Shown: one piece after another, positions 1 to 5,592 of the stretch
Numbering within the stretch: the stretch's first letter is position 1
Layout: each line of letters starts with the position of its first letter
NCBI GenBank assembly: GCA_964585785.1
Contig: CAZPFL010000255.1
Coordinates: forward strand, 1-5,592
Origin: WHUA01 sp964585785
GTDB lineage: Bacteria > Pseudomonadota > Alphaproteobacteria > UBA8366
Direction of reading: 5' to 3'
Length of the DNA: 5,592 nucleotides
The notes under the pieces: model-generated
The model's input: only the letters and a program-made list of their open reading frames with translations
What the model was told of the DNA's origin: nothing
The model's database searches: none
Translations under genes and position numbers: made by a program

Positions 1-1893
1 ATCTTCATGATCGTCGCGGTCAGCGACTTCAACATGGGCGCGATGGAGAACAAGGGCCTCAACGTCTTCAACGACAAATACGTGCTGGCCAATCCGGAGA
101 CCGCGACCGACGCCGACTACGGCTTCATCGAGGCGATCATCGCGCACGAATATTTCCACAACTGGACCGGCAACCGGGTGACCTGCCGCGACTGGTTCCA
201 GCTCAGCCTGAAGGAAGGGCTGACCGTGTTCCGCGACCAGCTCTTCTCGGGCGATATGCGCTCGGCCCCGGTCGAGCGCATCAAGCAGGTCCGCGCGCTG
301 CGCGCCCGTCAGTTCCCCGAGGACGCGGGCCCGATGGCGCATCCCGTGCGGCCCGACTCCTATATCGAGATCAACAACTTCTACACGCCGACCGTCTACG
401 AGAAGGGCGCCGAGGTCATCCGCATGATGCACGCGCTGCTCGGCCGCGACGGCTTCCGCAAGGGTATGGATCTTTATTTCAAGCGCCATGACGGGCAGGC
501 CGTGACCTGCGAGGATTTCGTCAAGGCGATGGAGGATGCGAACGGCGCCGACCTGAAGCAGTTCCGGCTGTGGTACAGCCAGTCGGGCACGCCCGAGGTG
601 ACGGCCGAAGGGCGCTATGACCCGACAGCGAAGGCTTACGACCTGACCGTGAGCCAGTCCTGCCCGCCGACGCCGGGACAGCCGGAGAAGCAGCCGATGC
701 ATATCCCGCTGGCCGTCGGTCTGATCGACGGTGCGGGACGGGCGATGCCGCTGCGCCTCGACGGCGAGACACCGGCGACCGGCGCGAACGCGCGCATGCT
801 CGACCTGCGGGAGCCGACGCAGACCTTCCGCTTTACCGGCGTGGGCGAAGAGCCGACGCCCTCGCTGCTGCGCAACTTCTCCGCGCCGGTGAAGCTCAAG
901 CTCGACCTGCCGCCCGCGCGCCGCCGCCAGCTCATCGCGCATGACGGCGACCCCTTCAATCGCTGGGAGATGGCGCAGCAATACGCGACCGCGCTGATGC
1001 TGGAGATGATCGGCGCGATCCAGGCAGGCAGCACGCCCGCGGCCGACCCGGCCTTCATCGACGCGCTGCGCGACGTCTTGCGCGACGCGACGCTCGACAA
1101 GGCGCTGATCGCCGAAACGCTGGTCCTGCCGCCCGAGGACTATCTCGCGCAGCGGATGACCGTGGTCGACGTGGACGCGATACATGCGGCGCGGGAGACA
1201 CTGCGCCATGCGATCGCCGAACGGCTGAAAGCGGACTTCGAGGCGGCCTATGCGAGCAACGCGAGCAACGAGCCCTACAGCCCTGATCCTGTTTCGGCGG
1301 CGCGGCGGCGGCTGCGCAACGTGGCGCTGGGCTATCTCGGCGCGCTCGGCGACGGCAGCGGCATCGCGCGCTGCCAGGCGCAGGCACGCAACGCCGACAA
1401 CATGACCGACGAGCTGGGCGCGCTCGCGGTGCTGAACGATCTCGACGATCCCGCCCGCGACGACGCGCTCGCCGCTTTCTTCGCGCGCTGGGAGAACGAC
1501 CCGCTGGTCATCGACAAGTGGTTCGCGCTCCAGGCCATGTCGTCCTTGCCAGGGACGCTCGCCAATGTCGAGACGCTGCTCGCCCATCCGAGCTTCTCGA
1601 TCAGGGTCCCGAACAAGGTGCGCGCGCTGATCGGCGCCTTCTGCCAGGGCAACCAGCTTCGCTTCCACGCGGCCGACGGCGCGGGCTACACCTTCCTCGC
1701 CGACCGCGTGCTCGAGCTGAACCGAATCAACCCGCAGGTCGCCGCCCGCATGGTCGGCGCGTTCAGCCAGTGGCGCCGTTTCGATACCGGCCGGCAGGCG
1801 CTGATGCGGTCGGCGCTCGAGCGCATCGCGGGATCGGAGGGTCTCTCGCCGGACGTCTACGAGATCGCGACCAAGACGCTCGGCAACGCCTAG
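1..1893 (+). CDS. pepN: Aminopeptidase N (M1 zinc metallopeptidase), 5'-truncated by window edge
   Basis: Cytosolic zinc aminopeptidase that removes N-terminal residues from peptides in protein turnover. The reading frame is open from base 1 (Ile-Phe-Met...), so the Met at 7 is internal. Counting that Met as residue 1, the substrate-binding GAMEN motif is at 11-15, the zinc site HEYFH at 47-51 (H47, E48, H51), the third zinc ligand E70 in SLKEG, and the transition-state Tyr at 131 in TVYEKG. The E48-E70 and E48-Y131 spacings (22 and 83) equal those recalled for E. coli PepN. This places about 250 residues outside the window, for a full length near 870-880. The rest is the Ig-like domain (DUF3458) and the helical C-terminal domain, ending normally at a TAG. 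No frameshift or missing active-site residue is visible. The next gene on this strand starts 100 bp downstream and is not obviously co-functional. Motifs are seen directly; function is from the family. Confidence 0.97.
   Translation: MFMIVAVSDFNMGAMENKGLNVFNDKYVLANPETATDADYGFIEAIIAHEYFHNWTGNRVTCRDWFQLSLKEGLTVFRDQLFSGDMRSAPVERIKQVRALRARQFPEDAGPMAHPVRPDSYIEINNFYTPTVYEKGAEVIRMMHALLGRDGFRKGMDLYFKRHDGQAVTCEDFVKAMEDANGADLKQFRLWYSQSGTPEVTAEGRYDPTAKAYDLTVSQSCPPTPGQPEKQPMHIPLAVGLIDGAGRAMPLRLDGETPATGANARMLDLREPTQTFRFTGVGEEPTPSLLRNFSAPVKLKLDLPPARRRQLIAHDGDPFNRWEMAQQYATALMLEMIGAIQAGSTPAADPAFIDALRDVLRDATLDKALIAETLVLPPEDYLAQRMTVVDVDAIHAARETLRHAIAERLKADFEAAYASNASNEPYSPDPVSAARRRLRNVALGYLGALGDGSGIARCQAQARNADNMTDELGALAVLNDLDDPARDDALAAFFARWENDPLVIDKWFALQAMSSLPGTLANVETLLAHPSFSIRVPNKVRALIGAFCQGNQLRFHAADGAGYTFLADRVLELNRINPQVAARMVGAFSQWRRFDTGRQALMRSALERIAGSEGLSPDVYEIATKTLGNA
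1252..1269 (+). repeat. Tandem 9-bp in-frame duplication within pepN
   Basis: GCGAGCAAC occurs twice back to back and encodes Ala-Ser-Asn twice, just before a Pro-Tyr-Ser-Pro segment in the helical C-terminal domain of PepN. It keeps the frame and lies in what is probably a surface loop between helices. It may be a small slippage duplication or simple chance; no function is implied. Confidence 0.4.
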
Positions 1894-1899
1894 CCGCTG

Positions 1900-1929
1900 C
1901 GCTATTCCCGTATCACGGTAATTTTAGCG
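1900..1929 (+). terminator. Possible imperfect hairpin after pepN (weak terminator candidate)
   Basis: Seven bases after the pepN stop, CGCTA (1900-1904) is complementary to TAGCG (1925-1929). Inside it, CCGT (1908-1911) pairs with ACGG (1915-1918) around a 3-nt loop, and a short T-rich stretch (1919-1925) follows the inner stem. The stems are short, the internal loop is uneven and there is no long T-tract, so this is at best a weak intrinsic terminator. It does fall in the one AT-richer patch of the window and in the right place to end a pepN transcript. Confidence 0.25.
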
Positions 1930-1971
1930 GTTCGCGAGGCGGAGGTTGGTGTAGTACTCCGCTACGGTACC

Positions 1972-1979
1972 GAGGGGAG
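1972..1979 (+). promoter_or_regulatory. Shine-Dalgarno candidate for the flavoprotein gene, unusually far from start
   Basis: GAGGGGAG lies 14 nt before the ATG at 1994, longer than the usual 5-10 nt. A second purine-rich run, GCGGGGA at 1986-1992, sits almost against the ATG and is too close to be ideal. No other ATG, GTG or TTG occurs in frame between the upstream in-frame stop TAG at 1952-1954 and 1994, so the start choice is firm even though the ribosome binding site is not textbook. Confidence 0.4.
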
Positions 1980-1993
1980 CCACGAGCGGGGAC

Positions 1994-3418
1994 ATGGCCG
2001 GCACAATCGAAACCGACATCTGCGTCATCGGCGGCGGGTCCGGCGGCCTGTCCGTCGCCGCCGGCGCATCGCAGATGGGCGCACGCACAGTGCTGATCGA
2101 AAAAGGCCGGATGGGCGGCGACTGCCTCAACTTCGGCTGCGTGCCCTCCAAGGCGCTGATCGCCGCCGGGCATGCCGCGCATACGCTGCGCCGCAGCAGC
2201 CGCTTCGGTATCCGCGCCGGCGAGCCCGCGATCGACTTCCAGGGCGTGCACGACCATGTGCAGGGCGTGATCCAAGCAATTGCGCCGAACGATTCGGTCG
2301 AGCGCTTCACCGGCCTCGGCGTCACCGTGCTGCAGGCGGCCGCGCGGTTCACCGGCCCGAACGAGCTGGATGCGGACGGCACGCGGGTGCGCGCGAAATA
2401 TTTCGTGGTCGCCACCGGCTCCTCGGCGGGGGTGCCGCCGATCCCAGGACTCGACACGGTGCCCTACCTCATCAACGAGACGGTCTTCGACCTGACGGAA
2501 GGGCCGGCGCATTTGATCGTCATCGGCGGCGGGCCGATCGGCTGCGAGCTGGCACAGGCGCATCGCCGCCTCGGCGCCAAGGTCACGGTGCTGGAGATGT
2601 TCTCGATCCTGGGGAAGGACGATCCCGAGGTCACGGACGTGGCGAAGCGGCGCCTGCGCCAGGAAGGCATTGCGCTGCGCGAAGCCATCAAGGTTAAGCG
2701 CGTCGGCCCGGACGACGCCGGCGTGGCGGTCGAGATCGAGCAGGACGGCAAGACCGAGCGCATCACCGGCAGCCATTTGCTGATCGCCGCGGGCCGGTCG
2801 GCCAATGTCGACGGCCTCAACCTCGAAGCCGCGGGCGTGACCTATTCGAAGAAAGGCATCGAGGTCGACGCGCGGCTGCGCAGCAGCAACAAGCGAATCT
2901 ATGCCATCGGCGACGTGGCGGGCGGGCTGCAGTTCACCCATGTCGCCAACTACCACGCGGGCATCGTCATCCGGAACATCCTGTTCTGGCTGCCCTCCAA
3001 GGTCGACTACCGCGCCGTGCCCTGGGTCACCTATACCGATCCGGAGATCGCGCATGTCGGCCAGACCGAGGCGCAAGCCAGGCAAGCACTGGGCAAGGAC
3101 ATCCGCGTGCTGCGCTTCGCGGTGCATGAGAACGACCGCGCGCAGGCGGAGCGCGAAACCGACGGGCTGATCAAGGTGGTGACCGACAAGCGGGGCCGCG
3201 TGCTCGGCGCCTCGATCGCCGCCGCGCGGGCCGGCGAGCTGCTGCTGCCCTGGGTCGTTGCGGTCGATCAGAAGCAGAAGATCAGCAAACTTGCGAGCCT
3301 GGTTGCGCCTTATCCGACCTTGAGCGAGATCTCCAAACGCGTTGCCGGCAGCTATTACATCCCCTCGCTGTTCAGCGAGAAGACGCGCAAGATCGTGCGC
3401 TTCCTCATGAAGTTCTAA
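1994..3418 (+). CDS. FAD-dependent pyridine nucleotide-disulfide oxidoreductase, Lpd/MerA-like
   Basis: A 474-residue flavoprotein of the class I disulfide reductase superfamily, expected to be a cytosolic FAD homodimer passing electrons from NAD(P)H through a cysteine pair. Seen in order: FAD-binding GGGSGG at 13-18; redox-active C44 and C49 in GGDCLNFGCVPSK; ATG at 140-142; nucleotide-binding GGGPIGCE at 178-185, with acidic E201 ending the next strand, which favours NADH over NADPH; second FAD motif IYAIGDVAG at 302-310; dimerisation domain from about 340. The C-terminal motif reads APYPTLSE: Tyr 440 replaces the catalytic His of the HPT motif in dihydrolipoamide dehydrogenase and glutathione reductase, while E445 is kept. 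Tyr here recalls mercuric reductase, but the N-terminal metal-binding domain and C-terminal Cys pair of MerA are absent. The chain ends in a basic, hydrophobic tail (RKIVRFLMKF). No lipoyl-enzyme or mer genes are nearby. Family is firm; substrate unknown. Names such as Lpd or MerA would be over-assignment. Confidence 0.93.
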   Translation: MAGTIETDICVIGGGSGGLSVAAGASQMGARTVLIEKGRMGGDCLNFGCVPSKALIAAGHAAHTLRRSSRFGIRAGEPAIDFQGVHDHVQGVIQAIAPNDSVERFTGLGVTVLQAAARFTGPNELDADGTRVRAKYFVVATGSSAGVPPIPGLDTVPYLINETVFDLTEGPAHLIVIGGGPIGCELAQAHRRLGAKVTVLEMFSILGKDDPEVTDVAKRRLRQEGIALREAIKVKRVGPDDAGVAVEIEQDGKTERITGSHLLIAAGRSANVDGLNLEAAGVTYSKKGIEVDARLRSSNKRIYAIGDVAGGLQFTHVANYHAGIVIRNILFWLPSKVDYRAVPWVTYTDPEIAHVGQTEAQARQALGKDIRVLRFAVHENDRAQAERETDGLIKVVTDKRGRVLGASIAAARAGELLLPWVVAVDQKQKISKLASLVAPYPTLSEISKRVAGSYYIPSLFSEKTRKIVRFLMKF

Positions 3419-3422
3419 AGGC

Positions 3423-4211
3423 TCAGCGCGGCCCCAACCCGTAGGGCTTGCCCCACGACAATCCTTCGAGCGTCGTCGTCTTCGGCCCGTACTCGCAGCC
3501 GATCCAGCCGTCGTAGCCGAGCTGGTCCACGACGTCGAACAGGAAGGGCATATTGACCTCGCCATGCTGCGGCTCGTGGCGGCCGGGGACGCTGGAGAAT
3601 TGGATGTGGCCGATGACGTCCCAGTCGCGGCGCATGCCCTCGGCCAGATTCCCCTGCATGACCTGCATGTGATAAAAATCGTATTGCATGAAGACGTTGT
3701 CGCTGCCGACCGCGTCGATGATGCGCCGCGTATGTGCCGTCTTGGTGTGCAGGTAGCCAGGCACGTCCTGCAGGTTCAACGGCTCCAGGTTGAGCCGCAC
3801 CCCTTTCGCCTTTGCAATCGGCGCCACCTCTTTCAGATTTGCGATGAAGACCTCGTCGCAGGCTTCCGGCCGCGTCCCTTCCGGAACCACACCGGCCATC
3901 ACGTGGATCATGCCAGCACCGAGGCCGACGGCGTAGTCCAGCGCCTGGTCGAAGACCGCGCGGAAATCCTTCTCGCGGCCGGGCAGCGCCCCCAGCCCAC
4001 GCTCGCCCTTGTCGGGATCGCCGGACGCGGTGTTGAGCAGGATCATCCGCAGCCCGGCGGCGTCGAGCCACTGCTTCACCTGGGCAACCGGCCAGGCGTA
4101 GGGCCGGAGGAACTCCACCGTGTCGAAGCCGACATCGCGGGCGGCCTGGAAACGCGCCGGCGGCTCGAGCTCGGTAAACATGGTGGACAGGTTGGCGGCG
4201 AATTTCGGCAT
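3423..4211 (-). CDS. hyi: Hydroxypyruvate isomerase family protein (TIM barrel)
   Basis: A 262-residue xylose-isomerase-like TIM-barrel protein close in length and in many segments to E. coli Hyi, which interconverts hydroxypyruvate and tartronate semialdehyde in glyoxylate metabolism. Matching landmarks are the N-terminal F-ANLS motif, KGERG and PGRE (near 68-80), NLEPLN with E143, QYDFYHMQ with D178 and H181, GHIQ with Q204, and GCEYGPKTTT with E240. E143, D178, Q204 and E240 are the likely metal-binding and catalytic set. The ATG is supported by GAGGGAG at 4223-4217, 5 nt upstream, with no other start codon close by. It is the last gene of the minus-strand cluster, 34 nt after the AtuA C-terminal-like gene. 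No glyoxylate carboligase or tartronate semialdehyde reductase gene is in view. The same fold and family includes 2-oxo-tetronate isomerase (OtnI), so the true substrate could be a related hydroxy-keto acid. Family assignment is strong, substrate moderate. Confidence 0.9.
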   Translation of the reverse strand: MPKFAANLSTMFTELEPPARFQAARDVGFDTVEFLRPYAWPVAQVKQWLDAAGLRMILLNTASGDPDKGERGLGALPGREKDFRAVFDQALDYAVGLGAGMIHVMAGVVPEGTRPEACDEVFIANLKEVAPIAKAKGVRLNLEPLNLQDVPGYLHTKTAHTRRIIDAVGSDNVFMQYDFYHMQVMQGNLAEGMRRDWDVIGHIQFSSVPGRHEPQHGEVNMPFLFDVVDQLGYDGWIGCEYGPKTTTLEGLSWGKPYGLGPR

Positions 4212-4216
4212 GTCGG

Positions 4217-4223
4217 CTCCCTC
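4217..4223 (-). promoter_or_regulatory. Ribosome binding site of the hyi-like gene
   Basis: On the minus strand GAGGGAG precedes the ATG at 4211 by 5 nt. It lies in the 34 nt gap after the upstream gene, fixes the start codon, and is the clearest Shine-Dalgarno sequence in the window. Confidence 0.75.
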
Positions 4224-4245
4224 GCTCTTCGTGTTTCGTTTTCCG

Positions 4246-4617
4246 TCAGCGGCGGCGGGCGTTTCGCGCGGCGTCGACCAGCGCGCGCGGCGCGCGCACC
4301 GGCATGGCGAGTAGATGGAAGGACAGGCTCTTGCCGTGCCCGTCCAGGTTCAGGCTGCCGTTCACGCCGCCCTGCAGCACGTCGTCCAGGACGAAGTTGA
4401 AGGCCGGCAGCTTGGGCAGGTCGTAACGCACGACCTTGCCGGCGTTGCGATGCGCGAACCAGGCCTTGACGCGCTCGGCGGTGATCTCCTTGCGCAGGAA
4501 ATCCCAGGCCGCCGGGTCATAGGGCACGAGGCTGATATTCGCGCGGTCACCCTTGTCGCCGGTCCGCGCATGCGCCAGCTCGTGCAGTTCGACCTCGATC
4601 AAATCGTCAGGCGTCAT
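4246..4617 (-). CDS. AtuA C-terminal-like (ferredoxin-fold) stand-alone protein
   Basis: A 123-residue protein matching the C-terminal domain of AtuA, the acyclic-terpene-utilisation protein of Pseudomonas. Diagnostic segments are LHELAHARTGDKGDRANIS (residues 11-29), WFAHRNAGKVVRYDLPKLPAFNFVLDD (53-79), the Gly-rich LQGGVNGSLNLDGHGK (81-96) and a final strand ending in MPVRAP; the tail is Arg-rich. In Pseudomonas AtuA this domain is fused to the large DUF1446 domain; here it is a separate gene whose start lies 11 nt inside the end of the DUF1446-type gene, in another frame. GGTGA at 4628-4624, within the upstream gene and 6 nt before the ATG, can serve as ribosome binding site, so translational coupling and a hetero-complex are likely. 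The biochemical role of the domain is not established. It contains no obvious metal-cluster cysteines, so the name ferredoxin-fold refers to shape only. Confidence 0.88.
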   Translation of the reverse strand: MTPDDLIEVELHELAHARTGDKGDRANISLVPYDPAAWDFLRKEITAERVKAWFAHRNAGKVVRYDLPKLPAFNFVLDDVLQGGVNGSLNLDGHGKSLSFHLLAMPVRAPRALVDAARNARRR

Positions 4618-5592
4618 CGGCGGTCACCAGGCGGAATTTCGGATCGACGCTTTCGCGCGGAATGAGGCAGGACGCGGTGCGCACGCGCCAGGTCTGCCGC
4701 CGCCGCACGCCGCCGCCCCCGGCGGGGCCGGCGCAGTAGAGTCCTTCCAGCTCGCGGGTCGCGCGCTCGACCGTGCGCTCGTCGGCCGCGTCGACCGCGA
4801 GCCGCAGGCGCAGGTCCTGGCAGGCGCTGCCGTCGCGCGCCGCGGCCAGCGCGCCGCTGTCGCCGTCATGCACGCTGACGAAACCCATCAGGTCGGTGCG
4901 CACCCGGCAGTCGAGGCCGAGCGCGGCGATGCGCTTCTCGACCGTCTCCTTCGCGAGCCTGGCCCGGCCGAAGGCGTTCGGACCGGCGTAGGAGATCTCG
5001 CCCTCGCCGAGCCAGCCGCCGTCGAAGCAGATCGTCGCCTTCAGGGTCGCGGGCCGCTCGTGCCCTCGGGCGCCGGTGACGCGCACACGGTTCGGCCCAA
5101 CCTCCTCGACCTCGACTTCGGTCAGGTCGAGGGTCACGTCCGGCACCAGATAGGCCGCCGGGTCGTGGATCTCGTAAAGCAACTGTTCGATCACCGTGCG
5201 GCGCGAGACCAGTCCGCCCGTGCCATCCGGCTTGGTGACGACGATGCTGCCATCGGCATGGCATTCCGCGATCGGGTAGCCGACGCGGTCGAGGTCGGGC
5301 ACGTCCTTCCAGCCGGGATCGGCGAAGTAGCCGCCGGTCACCTGCGCGCCGCATTCGAGCAGATGGCCCACGACGGTGCCGGCCGCGAGATGGTCCCAGT
5401 CGTCCACCCGCCAGCCAAAGTGATGGATCAGCGGCCCCAGCGCCAACGCGGAGTCGGTCACCCGCCCCGTCACTACCACATGCGGCTCGAGCGCCATCGC
5501 CTTGGCGACCTCGCGCCCACCGAGATAGACGTTGGCTGAGATCACCTTGAGCGCGTCCAGCTTCGGGGCGTCCTCTTCCTCCCAGGCGCTCA
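4607..5592 (-). CDS. AtuA / DUF1446 family protein, N-terminus beyond the right edge
   Basis: The reading frame stays open to the last base (visible start Ser-Ala-Trp-Glu-Glu-Glu). The GTG at 5545 is therefore an internal Val codon, and about 327 residues of a protein usually near 450 are visible. Family signatures run in order from the visible N-terminal part: ISANVYLGG, VVVTGRVTDSALALGPLIHH, the AGTVVGHLLECGAQVTGGYF segment, YPIAECHADGSIVVTKPDGTGGLV, VIEQLLYEIHDPAAYLVPDV and the later SYAGPNAFGRARLA. These match AtuA, required for growth on citronellol/geraniol in Pseudomonas, and the wider DUF1446 proteins, whose reaction is unknown and whose genes often sit near acyl-CoA catabolic genes. 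The protein ends without the AtuA C-terminal domain, which is supplied by the overlapping next gene. No other atu genes (carboxylase, hydratase, dehydrogenase) are in the window, so a terpene role is not shown; a general short-chain acid or CoA-ester pathway is equally possible. Confidence 0.93.
   Translation of the reverse strand, partial: SAWEEEDAPKLDALKVISANVYLGGREVAKAMALEPHVVVTGRVTDSALALGPLIHHFGWRVDDWDHLAAGTVVGHLLECGAQVTGGYFADPGWKDVPDLDRVGYPIAECHADGSIVVTKPDGTGGLVSRRTVIEQLLYEIHDPAAYLVPDVTLDLTEVEVEEVGPNRVRVTGARGHERPATLKATICFDGGWLGEGEISYAGPNAFGRARLAKETVEKRIAALGLDCRVRTDLMGFVSVHDGDSGALAAARDGSACQDLRLRLAVDAADERTVERATRELEGLYCAGPAGGGGVRRRQTWRVRTASCLIPRESVDPKFRLVTADDA

Larger units (their letters stand above)
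1894..1993. other. Intergenic region between pepN and the flavoprotein gene
   Basis: This 100 bp gap is the longest non-coding stretch here. It holds the imperfect hairpin at 1900-1929, a second small inverted repeat (GTAG 1951-1954 with CTAC 1962-1965), and purine-rich ribosome-binding candidates near its right end. I could not find a convincing sigma-70-type -35/-10 pair with 16-18 bp spacing. A promoter for the downstream gene is likely to be here if it is not read through from pepN, but that is inference. Confidence 0.5.

Noticed and set aside
1518..2096. A 192-codon plus-strand frame overlapping the pepN end and the flavoprotein start
   Set aside because: It is out of frame with both real genes, has Arg/Ala/Pro-rich translation and spans the intergenic gap without its own features.
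1994..3418. Calling the flavoprotein mercuric reductase (merA) or dihydrolipoamide dehydrogenase (lpd)
   Set aside because: The MerA C-terminal Cys pair and N-terminal metal-binding domain are missing, and the His needed for classical Lpd catalysis is Tyr. There are also no mer or 2-oxoacid dehydrogenase genes alongside.
3440..3460. Small GGGC/GCCC inverted repeat near the end of the hyi-like gene as a terminator
   Set aside because: The loop is only 2 nt, there is no T-tract, and it lies within the conserved coding C-terminus of the gene.
1913..3565. A 550-codon open frame on the minus strand, antisense to the whole flavoprotein gene
   Set aside because: Its translation has no recognisable motifs and is rich in Arg, Ala, Gly and His-Asp runs typical of antisense frames in GC-rich DNA. 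The plus-strand gene carries every expected motif.
3564..4400. A 278-codon plus-strand frame antisense to the hyi-like gene
   Set aside because: It is a shadow of a clear family member on the other strand, with low-complexity Arg/Ala-rich composition and no motif.
4553..5539. A 328-codon plus-strand frame antisense to the AtuA-type gene
   Set aside because: Same reason: the minus-strand product matches AtuA signatures throughout, while this frame shows none.
5543..5545. GTG as the true start of the AtuA-type gene
   Set aside because: The frame continues open to the window edge with family-like sequence, and the protein would lack about a quarter of the usual length.

Overview
This is a uniformly GC-rich, densely coding chromosomal window whose protein sequences look alphaproteobacterial. 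The order or genus cannot be fixed from the sequence alone. It holds five protein genes, two of them cut by the window edges. I saw no rRNA or tRNA gene, insertion sequence, phage gene or CRISPR array. The only non-coding stretch longer than 40 bases is the roughly 100 bp gap at 1894-1993.

Left half, plus strand: the window opens inside pepN, an M1-family zinc aminopeptidase N. The first ~250 residues are missing, but the GAMEN motif, the HExxH zinc site and the whole C-terminal region are present. After a 100 bp gap comes a complete flavoprotein disulfide reductase of the dihydrolipoamide dehydrogenase/mercuric reductase superfamily. It keeps the redox-active CxxxxC pair but has Tyr where the classical enzymes have the catalytic His. 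Its specific substrate cannot be named.

Right half, minus strand: transcribed from right to left, a three-gene cluster encodes an AtuA-family (DUF1446) protein whose N-terminus lies beyond the right edge, a separate 123-residue AtuA C-terminal-like protein, and a hydroxypyruvate isomerase (Hyi) family protein. The first two genes overlap by 11 nt, and the third follows after a 34 nt gap with a good ribosome binding site, so they look like one translationally linked operon. The two AtuA parts probably form one functional unit, as they are a single chain in AtuA of Pseudomonas acyclic-terpene utilisation. The reaction of this unit is unknown, and the Hyi protein may share its pathway.

The two halves converge tail to tail with only 4 nt between stop codons. 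I found no strong case for a previously undescribed system. The points most worth a second look are the His-to-Tyr flavoprotein and the split AtuA unit linked to a Hyi-type isomerase.
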